DNA of 64,000 bases from positions 62,001 through 126,000 of the forward strand of contig NZ_JAGYKG010000003.1 in assembly GCF_018401815.1 (NCBI RefSeq), read 5' to 3'. How positions within the stretch are numbered: the stretch's first letter is position 1; every line of letters begins with the position of its first letter. Source of the DNA: Nonlabens sp. (GTDB taxonomy: Bacteria > Bacteroidota > Bacteroidia > Flavobacteriales > Flavobacteriaceae). This document shows positions 1 to 9,372 of this stretch, piece by piece. The notes under the pieces are model-generated. The model was not told where the DNA came from. It made no database searches and was given only the letters and a program-made list of their open reading frames with translations. The position numbers and the translations under genes were made by a program.

Positions 1-1848
1 AGCTTTGAAAATGATTCCATTGCAGCTTTAATGAACGAAAACTTTATCAGCATTAAGGTCGATCGGGAAGAGCGACCTGATGTGGATCAAATCTATATGG
101 ATGCGGTTCAATTAATGACAGGAAAAGGCGGCTGGCCGCTCAATTGCATTAGCCTTCCCGATGGGAGACCTGTATTTGGGGGTACCTATTTTACAAAAGA
201 TCAGTGGACAAAAGTATTGGTCGAAATGTCTGATCTGTACAAGAAGGAACCAGAAAAAGTGATCGCCTATGCCGATAGATTAACTAAAGGCATGAAATAC
301 AAGGACTTAATCACGGTTAATAAAGAGGCTGTTGCCTTTAATACGAAGTCACTTGATGCTCTAGTAAACTTTTGGAAACCTTCCTTAGATCTTGTTGATG
401 GGGGACAACAAGGTGCTCCAAAATTCCCCATGCCTAATCAATTGCTCTTTTTACTTCGTTATAGTGTTCAGAACAATGATAAAGAGCTGCAAAAGCATGT
501 AGAGAACTCTTTGTTTAAAATGGCTAATGGGGGTATATACGACCAAGTAGGTGGTGGTTTTTCTAGGTATACTGTTGATGAAGAATGGCACATTCCACAT
601 TTTGAAAAAATGCTGTACGATAATGCGCAACTGGTGAGCCTTTATGCTGCTGCATATCAACTCACAGGAAACGAATATTATAAAAAAATTATTGAAGAAA
701 CATTGGACTTTGTTCACACAGAGCTGACTCAAAAAGATGGGGCTTTTTATTCTTCTATAAATGCAGATAGTAAAACCAACACTGGTGAACTAAGGGAAGG
801 GGCATTTTACATCTGGACTAAAAATGAGTTAGAAACTATTATAGATAGAGAAATAGAGCTTTTTTACTCCTATTATAATATCAATGAAGCTAGGAAGTGG
901 GAAGATGATACGTACATCTTATACAAAACAAAATCAGATACAGCGTTTTTAAAAGAATTTGGTCTAACTCAACAGGACTTAAATGTCTTAGTTAGCGATT
1001 GGAAATCGCGGCTAGATACTTTTAGAGAAGAACGAGAACGACCTTCGACAGATGATAAAGTACTTACTTCTTGGAATGCATTAATGATTAAGGGTTACGT
1101 AGATGCTTATCGCGTTTTAGGGAATAAAAAATATTTGGCTCGAGCAATTAAAAGTGCCGAGTTTATAACAACCAAACAATTAAATAAAGACGGCTCTCTA
1201 TTTCATAATTATAAAGATGGTAGAAGTACGATTGAGGGTTTTTCTGAAGATTATGCGCATACGATTGATGCTTTTATCTCCTTATACCAGGTCACGTTAG
1301 ATGAACAATGGCTGGTTATGGCTAGTGATCTTATGAAGTATTCCATGATTCATTTTTACGATAAAAATAGCGGTATGTTTTATTTTACTTCTGATCAACA
1401 AACCAACCTAATCACTCGTAAAACAGAAGTAGTAGATCAGGTTATTTCTTCATCCAATTCAGTGTTAGCTATTAATTTATTTCAATTGGGGCATTACGAA
1501 TCTAATAAAGACTACTCTAAAATTTCAGAACGTATGTTGTCTAATGTTTATAAGGATATAAAAACAACACCTTCTGCTTATGCTAATTGGCTGGCGTTAT
1601 ATTTAAACTATTCTAATCCTTATTATGAAGTAGCTATTTCTGGAAGTAATGCTATGGAAAAAATAAAGGAATTACATTCCTATTATTTACCTAATATATT
1701 AATTGCAGGTGCCACTGCTGATAGTGACTTACCTATCATGAAAAACAGGTTTAATAAGGATAATACGTATATCTATGTATGTGTAGATGGTAGTTGCAAA
1801 CTTCCTGTTACCGATACAGAAAGAGCGGTTGGGCAGCTTTTAAAATAA
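1..1848 (+). CDS. DUF255 / thioredoxin-fold protein, YyaL/SSP411 family (5' end outside window)
   Basis: The reading frame is open from base 1, so the gene starts upstream and the first in-frame Met at base 31 is internal. The first visible residues (SFENDSIAALMNENF) match the stretch that in this family directly follows the N-terminal CHWCHVM thioredoxin-like motif, so about 60-80 residues are missing. What remains has the VDREERPDVD and GGWPL motifs of the DUF255 domain, followed by a long (alpha/alpha)-barrel region with the HFEKMLYDNAQL motif. Human SPATA20 and Bacillus YyaL belong here. The biochemical role is not established, and a redox or sugar-related function is only inferred from the folds. 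The gene ends 7 bp before the convergent oxidase gene. Confidence 0.88.
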   Translation, partial: SFENDSIAALMNENFISIKVDREERPDVDQIYMDAVQLMTGKGGWPLNCISLPDGRPVFGGTYFTKDQWTKVLVEMSDLYKKEPEKVIAYADRLTKGMKYKDLITVNKEAVAFNTKSLDALVNFWKPSLDLVDGGQQGAPKFPMPNQLLFLLRYSVQNNDKELQKHVENSLFKMANGGIYDQVGGGFSRYTVDEEWHIPHFEKMLYDNAQLVSLYAAAYQLTGNEYYKKIIEETLDFVHTELTQKDGAFYSSINADSKTNTGELREGAFYIWTKNELETIIDREIELFYSYYNINEARKWEDDTYILYKTKSDTAFLKEFGLTQQDLNVLVSDWKSRLDTFREERERPSTDDKVLTSWNALMIKGYVDAYRVLGNKKYLARAIKSAEFITTKQLNKDGSLFHNYKDGRSTIEGFSEDYAHTIDAFISLYQVTLDEQWLVMASDLMKYSMIHFYDKNSGMFYFTSDQQTNLITRKTEVVDQVISSSNSVLAINLFQLGHYESNKDYSKISERMLSNVYKDIKTTPSAYANWLALYLNYSNPYYEVAISGSNAMEKIKELHSYYLPNILIAGATADSDLPIMKNRFNKDNTYIYVCVDGSCKLPVTDTERAVGQLLK

Positions 1849-1854
1849 TTGATT

Positions 1855-3234
1855 TTAAAAAATCTTACCAGGATTCAAGATCCCCTTGGGATCCATAAAA
1901 CTTTTCAGGGATCTCATCAACGCAATTTCTTCTGGAGTACGGCACAATTCTAAATAGGCTTTTTTATGAGTTCCTATTCCGTGCTCGGCACTTACAGAGC
2001 CTCCAATTTCTTGGAGTCCATCATAGATGCAATGGTCTATTTCTTTTTTGAGTTCGATACGTTGGTTTTCTTTTCCTATCATAAAATGAATGTTTCCATC
2101 TGCTACGTGGCCAAAAGCGTAGATTTGCTGCACACCTTTAATCGCAGCTAGAGCTTTATATCGGGCAGTTATATAAGCACCTATTAGTGGGATGGGCAAA
2201 CTGATGTCAAAATGCTGATCGTGGGTCATGAAATCTGCCAGATTATTAACATCTTCTCTAATTCTAAAAAACCATTCTACATCACTGGGAGACTGTGCCA
2301 TCACCGCATCTAGAATCATTTCATTTTCCAAAGCTTTTTCAAGTAAATCCTGAAATTCTGCTCGATCGTTCGTCGGATGATTTCCTGAAACTTCTGTTAG
2401 AACATAATACTGGTAATCATAAGGTAAAGGTGGTCTTACCGCTGCACTGGTACTGGTCATTTGCTCGTAACTATTTTTCCAAATCAGTTCAAAGCCACTT
2501 AATTTTCCGGCAAGATTACGGTCCATGTATTTTAAAAAACCAACCACTTTATTATAGTCATTAAAACCTATATAGGCGGCGTTGCGACTTTTAGGAGCTT
2601 CTTCCATTTTTAGAATCGCCCGAGTCACTATTCCTAGCGTACCTTCACTACCTATAAACAATTGTTTAAGGTCGTAACCACTATTGTCTTTAATGATTTT
2701 TTTCATGGAAGAGATCACCGTTCCGTCTGGAAGAACAGCTTCAATTCCCAAAACAAGCTGTCTGGTCATTCCGTACTTCAGAACACGTAATCCTCCGGCA
2801 TTTGTGGAAATGACTCCACCTATTTGAGCGCTTCCTCTTGCACCAAAGTTTAATGGGAATAGCAATTCTTTCTCATGTGCTGCTTCATGTATGTGCTCCA
2901 GAATAACCCCTGCTTGCACGGTCATGGTTCTGCTTGCGGTATCTATTTCTTCTATTTTATGTAGCCTTTCTGTAGAGATGACTACTTCGTTTCCTGTAGT
3001 TTCAGTACCACCCACTAGATTAGTAAGACCACCGTGAACAACAACCGGATAGGCTTCTCGAAAACATATTTTCATGATCTCACTCACCTGTTCGGTGTTT
3101 TCGGGCAGAAGCACACACAAAGCTTGAAGAGGCTCGTCCATATGCCAGATATGATGGTATCTATGGGACAATTCATTTTTTTCAAGTATTTGTTCTTCTT
3201 GAAGACAATGAGAAAATAACTCGTGTGCGATCAT
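1855..3234 (-). CDS. FAD-binding oxidase, GlcD / D-lactate or 2-hydroxyacid dehydrogenase type
   Basis: The 459-residue protein has the two-domain architecture of the PCMH/vanillyl-alcohol oxidase family. The N-terminal FAD-binding domain shows PVVVHGGLTNLVGG at about residues 63-76 and GSEGTLGIVT further on. The C-terminal oxidase cap ends in EHGIGTHKK (about 417-425) and DPKGILNPGKIF, the usual terminus of GlcD and D-2-hydroxyglutarate dehydrogenase relatives. Such enzymes oxidise a D-2-hydroxyacid and pass electrons to a quinone, flavoprotein or cytochrome. The substrate (D-lactate, glycolate or D-2-hydroxyglutarate) cannot be decided from sequence alone. No cysteine-rich iron-sulfur domain is fused at the C-terminus, unlike longer relatives. 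It converges with the DUF255 gene. Confidence 0.88.
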   Translation of the reverse strand: MIAHELFSHCLQEEQILEKNELSHRYHHIWHMDEPLQALCVLLPENTEQVSEIMKICFREAYPVVVHGGLTNLVGGTETTGNEVVISTERLHKIEEIDTASRTMTVQAGVILEHIHEAAHEKELLFPLNFGARGSAQIGGVISTNAGGLRVLKYGMTRQLVLGIEAVLPDGTVISSMKKIIKDNSGYDLKQLFIGSEGTLGIVTRAILKMEEAPKSRNAAYIGFNDYNKVVGFLKYMDRNLAGKLSGFELIWKNSYEQMTSTSAAVRPPLPYDYQYYVLTEVSGNHPTNDRAEFQDLLEKALENEMILDAVMAQSPSDVEWFFRIREDVNNLADFMTHDQHFDISLPIPLIGAYITARYKALAAIKGVQQIYAFGHVADGNIHFMIGKENQRIELKKEIDHCIYDGLQEIGGSVSAEHGIGTHKKAYLELCRTPEEIALMRSLKSFMDPKGILNPGKIF

Positions 3235-3304
3235 GTAAAGAAAATCTTAGATAGTTATAAAAGATGAAAGTTAATCAATTCTAGCTCCATGTTACTTTTT
3301 CCCC

Positions 3305-3535
3305 TTACCATAATTGACCTCGGTGTGGCTTTAAAGCGTCTCTTACTGCTGGCATATCTTTTTCTTCTAGTGCTATAAAGGCGATGTGATGTTTGTCACT
3401 TATAGTGGCCACACCAGTGGCTATAGAAGCTACTTTTTCACTCACCACATATTCATCCAAGTGGATGAGGTGATGGGCTGCTGTTCTAGCCGCATCTGGA
3501 CCTTTAAAATCCCAAATCAATTTTAACTTTCTCAT
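3305..3535 (-). CDS. small conserved protein of unknown function (76 aa)
   Basis: I do not recognise a named domain. The protein starts MRKLKLIWDFKG and contains a conserved-looking HHLIHLDEY stretch. It is soluble, with no signal peptide or membrane segment. Its start overlaps the end of the upstream SRPBCC gene by four bases (ATGA), which indicates translational coupling and supports the start. The pair probably forms one transcript. No function is assigned. Confidence 0.75.
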   Translation of the reverse strand: MRKLKLIWDFKGPDAARTAAHHLIHLDEYVVSEKVASIATGVATISDKHHIAFIALEEKDMPAVRDALKPHRGQLW

Positions 3536-4014
3536 GAATCGGTTTTAATAAAATTATCTTTGTTTTCTGCAAAGGTCTTGAAATCTTCCATGTATTGCAG
3601 TGTTTGCTGCTTAAATAATTTAGGTTGGGCTTTTGCTACTACTCTCATCATTCCTGTAAACTTAAAAATGCTGGTGGCATTCCACAAAGTAGTTGGTACT
3701 ACTTGATCATTGATGTTTGTTTCGCTTTCGCGAAAGCGATTGCTCTGCATATTGAATACACCATTGGTGCGGTAGGTGGCCTCCCATAAATGAGGTAAGT
3801 CTACAGCGGTGATTTGTTCCTTCATAATAATGGTGGTTCCAGCAACCCTAATTTTCATTTCTCTAGTACTATTTTCCTCTCCAGGGTTTCCTGAAAGATT
3901 ACGAGAGCTTACCAGTCCTTTTTGCCAATGTTTAAAATAACTTTGATTTTTAAACAATTCCATTACTTTATCAATAGGAAGTAAAATTTCAATAGAATAT
4001 GCGCTTTTTATCAT
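3532..4014 (-). CDS. SRPBCC (START/Bet v1-like) family protein
   Basis: The 160-residue protein begins with the typical SRPBCC pattern: a first beta strand (SAYSIEILLPIDKVMELF), then a tryptophan-containing helix-strand turn (FKHWQKGLV) and a strand rich in EMKIRVAGTT. The family forms a hydrophobic ligand-binding cavity, and the ligand here is unknown. An iterated palindrome (3723-3738) lies within the coding sequence and is read as RFRES near residue 95. The gene is coupled to the 76-residue gene downstream. No signal peptide is visible, so it is probably cytoplasmic. Confidence 0.78.
   Translation of the reverse strand: MIKSAYSIEILLPIDKVMELFKNQSYFKHWQKGLVSSRNLSGNPGEENSTREMKIRVAGTTIIMKEQITAVDLPHLWEATYRTNGVFNMQSNRFRESETNINDQVVPTTLWNATSIFKFTGMMRVVAKAQPKLFKQQTLQYMEDFKTFAENKDNFIKTDS
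3723..3738. repeat. iterated palindrome CGCTTTCGCGAAAGCG, copy 1 (inside SRPBCC gene)
   Basis: Perfect 16-bp palindrome. It lies in the SRPBCC coding sequence and is read on the minus strand as RFRES, keeping the frame open. It is one of eleven copies of the 14-bp core in the window. Confidence 0.95.
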
Positions 4015-4084
4015 AATTTGTTAAGTCGTTCAAACGGAACTAAACTTAATTATATTTAATAAAATAACAAGGGAAACCCTGCGT

Positions 4085-4115
4085 TTTGAAAGGCAATGTT
4101 AAATAGCTATTTTTG
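4085..4115 (+). promoter_or_regulatory. promoter of the PPIase operon (TTTG / 19 bp / TATTTTTG)
   Basis: A TTTG at 4085-4088 and a TATTTTTG at 4108-4115 are separated by 19 bp. This matches the Bacteroidota primary sigma consensus (-33 TTTG, -7 TAnnTTTG). The predicted transcription start lies about 15-20 bases upstream of the ATG at 4136. Confidence 0.7.
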
Positions 4116-4135
4116 CTGTTCTTGAAAATAAAAAT

Positions 4136-6124
4136 ATGAAAAATAAAAAGTATACAAAAGCTCTATTAGGTATGGCAGTAGTGCTATTTTCTGCACTGTC
4201 TTATGCACAACAACTAAAAGATGCTACTTTTCTTAGTATAGATGGAACGGACTATGATGCCGGAACTTTTATGAAATTTTATTTTAAGAATATTGATATT
4301 GTTCAAGAAGAGTCACAAAAAGATATCGATAATTACCTAGATCTTTATATAGACTATCGTTTAAAATTACAACAAGCTTATGAATTAGGATTAGATAAAA
4401 AGGATGCTCATATAAGAGATATTCAAAATACGCGTTCCAGTTTATCACAACCCTTTTTAACAGACCACAAGGTTACAGAAAGATTAGTTAAAGAAGGATA
4501 TAAGAGAGGTTTGCAACAGGTAAATGCGAGTCATATTTTGATTAAAATAAGCAGAGGCGCTTCTCCGACAGATACCTTAATGGCTTGGAACAGAATCCAG
4601 GCTATTTATAAAGAGCTTCAACAAGGTGCGGACTTTGGATCTCTAGCCAGAGCTAAAAGTGAAGGTCCTAGCGCAGGTAATGAAGGCAATATAGGCTGGT
4701 TTGGAGCATTTGTAATGGCTTATGAATTTGAGACAGCTGCCTATGAGACGCCAGTAGCAAGCTTTTCAAAGCCTATAAGAACAGATTTTGGATATCATAT
4801 CGTTTATGTAAATGATAAAAGACCTAATCCGGGAGAAGTGACCGTGGCGCACATAATGACTTATGATCAACAAGGAGAAGGGGAGCAAACTGCTGCTACC
4901 AGAATTCAGGAGATATACCAGCAACTCGAGGAAGGAAAAAGTTTTGAAGAACTAGCCAGAGAATTTTCTGATGATGAAAATAGTGCTGCCCGAGGAGGAA
5001 GGCTTAATAAATTCGGTACTGGCGGAATAGACGAAACTTTTGCAAATGCTGCCTTTGAACTACAAGAAAAAGGAGCATATACCAGACCTCTTGAAACTAA
5101 ATACGGCTGGCATATTATTCAACTACTGGAAAAGCATCCTCTAAAAACTTTTGAAGACTTGGAAAATGAACTTAAAGATAAAATTCAAAAATCACCTCGT
5201 TCTCGTAAGATCACTGAGGCGTTTACCAATCAGCTAAAAAAACAATATCAAATTCCTGAAAAATTAGTCCTACCAAAAAAAGTTTACAATATCGTAAACG
5301 ACAGTTTAATAATGTCTGGCACATACGTTTATGATAAGAACCAAAATGCTAACACTAACGAGCTTTTTAAAATTAGAGCAACCACCTATACCGTCTCTAA
5401 TTTTCTTTCTTACGTAGAGCAAAAACAATTAAAAGATTTTACTTATTACGCAGATAAAAAAGAAAAGATAGATGCCTTTTACGACGCCTTTGTAACGGAG
5501 AAAATTATTTCTTACTACGATTCTAATTTAGAGAGAGACAATGAAGACTTTAGATTTTTATACAATGAATTTAAAGAAGGTTTTTTAGTGTTTGATCTCA
5601 TTGAAACACAAATATGGAACAAAGCAGATAATGATTCTGTAGGGCAACAAAATTACTACAATCGTTACAAAGATAAGTATGCTTGGAAGCGTAGGTTAGA
5701 TATTGACCTTACCCAAAGCACTTCTAAAGAAGTCGCTCAAGAGGTGAGGGGAATGTTGCAAGAAGGTATCCCACTAGATTCCATAAAGGCACGCCTTAAT
5801 GTAGATAATACTACTAAAGTGATCATCTCTTCTGGAATAGTGGAAGAGACCTATGCAAGATTACCAAAGGATTTTGAACCGCAATTAGGTGTTTCTAAAG
5901 TGCACCACTCTGATGGCGATAGTTTTTATAAGGTCATACAAGTGAATGAAATTATAGAATCTACCCTGAAAACAATCGAAGAAGCTAGAGGTAGAGTAAT
6001 TAATGACTTTAAACAGGAATTGGAAAAAAACTGGATTGAGGAGCTTAGGAAAGGTCATCAAATAGAGGTTGATAAAGAAGTGTTCCAAAAGGTAAAAGCT
6101 CAAATACAAAAGCAACTTGATTAA
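4136..6124 (+). CDS. periplasmic peptidyl-prolyl isomerase with two parvulin domains
   Basis: The 662-residue protein carries a Sec signal peptide (hydrophobic core ALLGMAVVLFSALSYA, cleavage near residue 24). Two rotamase (PpiC/parvulin) domains follow: about residues 130-225, with ASHILIKI and TDFGYHIVYV, and about 235-335, with VAHIMTY and KYGWHIIQLLEK. A long C-terminal helical region completes it. Such proteins assist folding of outer membrane proteins in the periplasm. It is the first gene of an operon of three folding factors: its stop overlaps the next start by eight bases. A clear promoter lies upstream. The domain assignment is firm, but the client proteins are unknown. Confidence 0.9.
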   Translation: MKNKKYTKALLGMAVVLFSALSYAQQLKDATFLSIDGTDYDAGTFMKFYFKNIDIVQEESQKDIDNYLDLYIDYRLKLQQAYELGLDKKDAHIRDIQNTRSSLSQPFLTDHKVTERLVKEGYKRGLQQVNASHILIKISRGASPTDTLMAWNRIQAIYKELQQGADFGSLARAKSEGPSAGNEGNIGWFGAFVMAYEFETAAYETPVASFSKPIRTDFGYHIVYVNDKRPNPGEVTVAHIMTYDQQGEGEQTAATRIQEIYQQLEEGKSFEELAREFSDDENSAARGGRLNKFGTGGIDETFANAAFELQEKGAYTRPLETKYGWHIIQLLEKHPLKTFEDLENELKDKIQKSPRSRKITEAFTNQLKKQYQIPEKLVLPKKVYNIVNDSLIMSGTYVYDKNQNANTNELFKIRATTYTVSNFLSYVEQKQLKDFTYYADKKEKIDAFYDAFVTEKIISYYDSNLERDNEDFRFLYNEFKEGFLVFDLIETQIWNKADNDSVGQQNYYNRYKDKYAWKRRLDIDLTQSTSKEVAQEVRGMLQEGIPLDSIKARLNVDNTTKVIISSGIVEETYARLPKDFEPQLGVSKVHHSDGDSFYKVIQVNEIIESTLKTIEEARGRVINDFKQELEKNWIEELRKGHQIEVDKEVFQKVKAQIQKQLD

Positions 6125-6968
6125 AAAAATCATTTATATCATCCTTTTTATTTCAGTAGTCTCTTGTGGGTATTTTACTAAAGAGACTCCTGCAGATACA
6201 GTGGTGAGTTTAGGGAAGTATTATTTAGATAAGGATGATATTGCACGACTTTTACCACAAGGCTATACGCAGCAAGACAGCGTTCAAATTGTAGATGCTT
6301 ACATCAGTAAATGGGCAACGGCTCATTTGTTAATGGACAATGCTGTGGATAATATACCTCAAGAGAGACAGGTGCAACTGGATCAATTGATTGAAAATTA
6401 TCAAATAGAATTGTATGCGCAAGAATACCTAGGAGAATTAACCAAGCAAAATTTGGACACGCTCATCTCAGAAAAAGCAATTCTGTCGTTCTATGAAACA
6501 CGCAAAGAAGACTTTAAATTAAATGAAGATTTAGTTCAGTTTAGGTATGTGCAATTAGATCCTCTCAACACGGATTTGGGGAAAATAACAAAGTTGTTCA
6601 ATAAAGGGGACCTAACTTCGTTAAAGGAACTAGACAGTTTGAAGTTATCCTACCGCACTTACTTTTTAAACGATAGTATTTGGGTAAAAAAGAGTGCACT
6701 CTTTGATGCTATAAATGTGATTAACATCACAAATGAAAAGTTATATATAAAAGAGAATAAAACGTGGAAGCTAGAAGATAGTCTTGGCGTATATTTGGTG
6801 CGATTTAATAAAGTGCTTCAACGCGGGGACCGTGCGCCTTTATCTTATGTAAAGCCTATTGTAAAACAGGTGTTGCTCAATAAGAGTAAACTTGCCTATA
6901 TTAAGAAATTAGAAAAAGATCTATTAAATGACGCTATTAACAGTGATAAACTTAAAATCAATAACTAA
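6117..6968 (+). CDS. lipoprotein of the PPIase operon, degenerate PpiC/SurA relative
   Basis: The best start is the TTG at 6117, which overlaps the previous stop. It gives an N-terminus MIKKIIYIILFISVVSC that is a lipoprotein signal with a lipobox Cys at residue 17. No ATG would preserve the signal. The 283-residue remainder is helical and resembles the N-terminal chaperone part of SurA/PpiC proteins, but no rotamase motif such as HILxK is visible. It is therefore probably a non-catalytic chaperone anchored to the membrane. It sits between two PpiC-domain genes with overlapping ends, which supports a joint role in outer membrane protein biogenesis. Confidence 0.75.
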   Translation: MIKKIIYIILFISVVSCGYFTKETPADTVVSLGKYYLDKDDIARLLPQGYTQQDSVQIVDAYISKWATAHLLMDNAVDNIPQERQVQLDQLIENYQIELYAQEYLGELTKQNLDTLISEKAILSFYETRKEDFKLNEDLVQFRYVQLDPLNTDLGKITKLFNKGDLTSLKELDSLKLSYRTYFLNDSIWVKKSALFDAINVINITNEKLYIKENKTWKLEDSLGVYLVRFNKVLQRGDRAPLSYVKPIVKQVLLNKSKLAYIKKLEKDLLNDAINSDKLKINN

Positions 6969-8397
6969 ATATCTAGCCATTATTTTGGTTGTCGCTTTCG
7001 CGAAAGCGGTAACAGCACAAGAGACAATCGAGCAAGATATTGCAGCTATAGATAACAAGAACGTACAAGAAACACTTGCCGCAATGGACAGTGTAACACC
7101 CAGTACAAAAAAGAGATTTCTTATTGAAGGAGTTGCTGGAGTTATAGGAGACTATGTTATTTTAGGATCTGATATCGTAAGTGCAAAAGCCCAAGCGAAA
7201 AGAGAAGCAGGAATATCTGATATTTCCAGTTGTGAACTGATGGAAAGTTTGCTTTCAGAAAAAATGTATGCACATCATGCCATTCAAGACAGTATTACCA
7301 TAGGAGATCGGGAGATAGAAGGTAGAACAGAAGGTCAAATTCAATATTTTAAGAATGCACTCCAAACTAATGACGATCAAAAGATCGCAGATTTTTATAA
7401 AAAGGAGAATATTACACAGGTGAGAGAAGCCTTAAATCGAGTCAATCGCGATGGACTTCTAGCACAGCGTATGCAAGAACGCATAACCGAGCAGGTAGAA
7501 ATCACTCCAGAGGAGGTTCGCGAGTTTTATAAATCCATTCCAGAAGTAGACCTACCTCTTTTTAATACGGAGGTAGAAATGGCTCAAATAGTAGTAATAC
7601 CTGAGCCAGAGCCAGAAGAAGTGAAATTAGTGATTAATAAACTGGCAGGATATCGAGCAGATGTTTTGGATAATGGAGCCGATTTTGCAGCAAAAGCAAC
7701 TCTTTATTCTGACGATACCGGTACGGAGCGTCAAGGTGGGGTGTTATCCCTTAAGAGAAACGATCCCTTTGTAAAAGAATTTAAAGATCAAGCTTTTTCA
7801 CTCCAAGAAGGAGAAATCAGTGAGCCTTTTGAAACCATGTTTGGATGGCATATTCTTTATGTAGAAAAAATACGGGGGCAAATTAGGGATGTGAGGCATA
7901 TTTTATTGAAGCCTTACATATCGGTGGCGCAAATTGAAAAATCAAAAGCAGAGTTAAACGCCATGAGAGATCGCATTATACTTAATGAGATCAGTTTTGG
8001 TGATGCGGCCAAGCAAATTAGCGATGAAGAAAGAACGGCAGAAAATGGAGGTAAAATCATCAATCCTAATACGGGAACTGGTAGAATAGAAGTTACTAGA
8101 TTAGAATCTGATATGGCATCTACTTTGCAATTTCTTGAAAAGGGAGACGTCAGTGGTATCATAGAGGAAACAGACCCTCGTATGGGATCAAAAACCTTTA
8201 AAGTGGTCTATATCATTGATAAAATACCAGATCATAAAGCCAACTATGCCAATGATTATTTAAAAATCAAAGATTTGGCATTAAAGGACAAACAAGTAAA
8301 GGCGATCAATAAATGGCGTAATGAAAAAATTATCGATACTTACATTAAGATAGGAGCAGAATTTAAGGACTGCGATATTCTTAATGCTTGGAATTAA
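6928..8397 (+). CDS. SurA-like periplasmic peptidyl-prolyl isomerase
   Basis: The 489-residue protein has a signal peptide ending in AFAKAVTAQ. The hydrophobic core is partly encoded by the iterated palindrome at 6993-7008. A SurA N-terminal domain (about residues 60-200) is followed by two parvulin domains: about 215-325, with EMAQIVV and FGWHILYVEK, and about 325-430, with VRHILLKP. The ATG start overlaps the preceding gene by 41 bp. A GTG at 6943 would also keep the signal peptide, so the exact start is open. SurA proteins escort outer membrane beta-barrel proteins through the periplasm. This is the third gene of the operon and is followed 21 bp later by a MoxR ATPase gene. Confidence 0.88.
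   Translation: MTLLTVINLKSITKYLAIILVVAFAKAVTAQETIEQDIAAIDNKNVQETLAAMDSVTPSTKKRFLIEGVAGVIGDYVILGSDIVSAKAQAKREAGISDISSCELMESLLSEKMYAHHAIQDSITIGDREIEGRTEGQIQYFKNALQTNDDQKIADFYKKENITQVREALNRVNRDGLLAQRMQERITEQVEITPEEVREFYKSIPEVDLPLFNTEVEMAQIVVIPEPEPEEVKLVINKLAGYRADVLDNGADFAAKATLYSDDTGTERQGGVLSLKRNDPFVKEFKDQAFSLQEGEISEPFETMFGWHILYVEKIRGQIRDVRHILLKPYISVAQIEKSKAELNAMRDRIILNEISFGDAAKQISDEERTAENGGKIINPNTGTGRIEVTRLESDMASTLQFLEKGDVSGIIEETDPRMGSKTFKVVYIIDKIPDHKANYANDYLKIKDLALKDKQVKAINKWRNEKIIDTYIKIGAEFKDCDILNAWN
6993..7008. repeat. iterated palindrome, copy 2 (in SurA-like signal peptide)
   Basis: Perfect CGCTTTCGCGAAAGCG, read in frame as AFAKA just before the predicted signal peptidase cleavage site. 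Confidence 0.95.
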
Positions 8398-8418
8398 TTC
8401 TTATAAACCCATCCCATC

Positions 8419-9372
8419 ATGTCAGATGTTGCAGCGATAGATCACCTAGTTAAAAAGCACCAAGAACTTAAAAAGGAAATTTCCAAAGTAATTATAGGAC
8501 AAGACCAGGTCATCGATGAAATATTGATATCTGTTTTTTCTGGGGGTCATGCGCTCTTAGTAGGAGTTCCAGGACTGGCTAAAACGTTAATGGTCAATAC
8601 CATATCACAAGCTTTAGGATTACATTTTAAGCGCATCCAATTTACCCCAGATTTGATGCCTAGTGATATTCTGGGTAGTGAAATACTAGATGAGAATAGG
8701 GCTTTTAAATTTCTAAAGGGACCTATTTTTTCAAATATCCTTCTTGCAGATGAGATCAACCGCACACCGCCTAAAACTCAAGCAGCACTTCTAGAAGCCA
8801 TGCAAGAGAAATCGGTAACCGTAGCTGGGCACAATTATACATTAGATGCTCCCTACTTTGTACTAGCAACTCAAAACCCCATTGAACAGGAAGGAACTTA
8901 TCCTTTGCCTGAGGCACAGTTGGATAGATTTATGTTTTCTATCAATTTACAATATCCCTCTTTTCAAGAAGAGGTAGATGTGGTAAAAGCAACCACTGGA
9001 GACCATAAGCCTGTTGTTAATGCCCTATTTACCGCACAAGAAATAGTGGACTTCCAGCAATTGGTAAGGCGTATTCCAGTCGCAGATAACGTGATTGAAT
9101 ATGCGGTTACTTTGGTAGGTAAGACCCGTCCTAAAAGCGATGCAGCACCAGAGATTGTAAAAGAATACTTGGATTGGGGCGCAGGCCCTCGAGCTTCACA
9201 GAATCTAATTTTAGCAGCAAAAACGCATGCAGCAGTTAACGGTAAATACAGTCCAGATATTGAGGATGTAAAAGCCGTTGCGACGGGGATTTTAAGACAC
9301 CGAATTATCAAAAATTACAAAGCAGAGGCCGAAGGCCATACGGAAGAAAGTATCATCAATCAACTCCTGTAG
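8419..9372 (+). CDS. MoxR family AAA+ ATPase
   Basis: The 317-residue protein shows the MoxR/AAA_3 motifs: Walker A GVPGLAKT at residues 49-56, Walker B ILLADEINR near 107-115, ATQNPIEQEGTYPLPEAQLD and the sensor region GAGPRAS. MoxR ATPases act as cytoplasmic chaperone-like enzymes that mature partner complexes, often with DUF58 and von Willebrand factor A proteins encoded next to them. Here no DUF58 gene follows: a 0.5-kb gap and then aconitase come next. The 21-bp spacing to the SurA-like gene suggests co-transcription with the folding-factor operon. Confidence 0.92.
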   Translation: MSDVAAIDHLVKKHQELKKEISKVIIGQDQVIDEILISVFSGGHALLVGVPGLAKTLMVNTISQALGLHFKRIQFTPDLMPSDILGSEILDENRAFKFLKGPIFSNILLADEINRTPPKTQAALLEAMQEKSVTVAGHNYTLDAPYFVLATQNPIEQEGTYPLPEAQLDRFMFSINLQYPSFQEEVDVVKATTGDHKPVVNALFTAQEIVDFQQLVRRIPVADNVIEYAVTLVGKTRPKSDAAPEIVKEYLDWGAGPRASQNLILAAKTHAAVNGKYSPDIEDVKAVATGILRHRIIKNYKAEAEGHTEESIINQLL

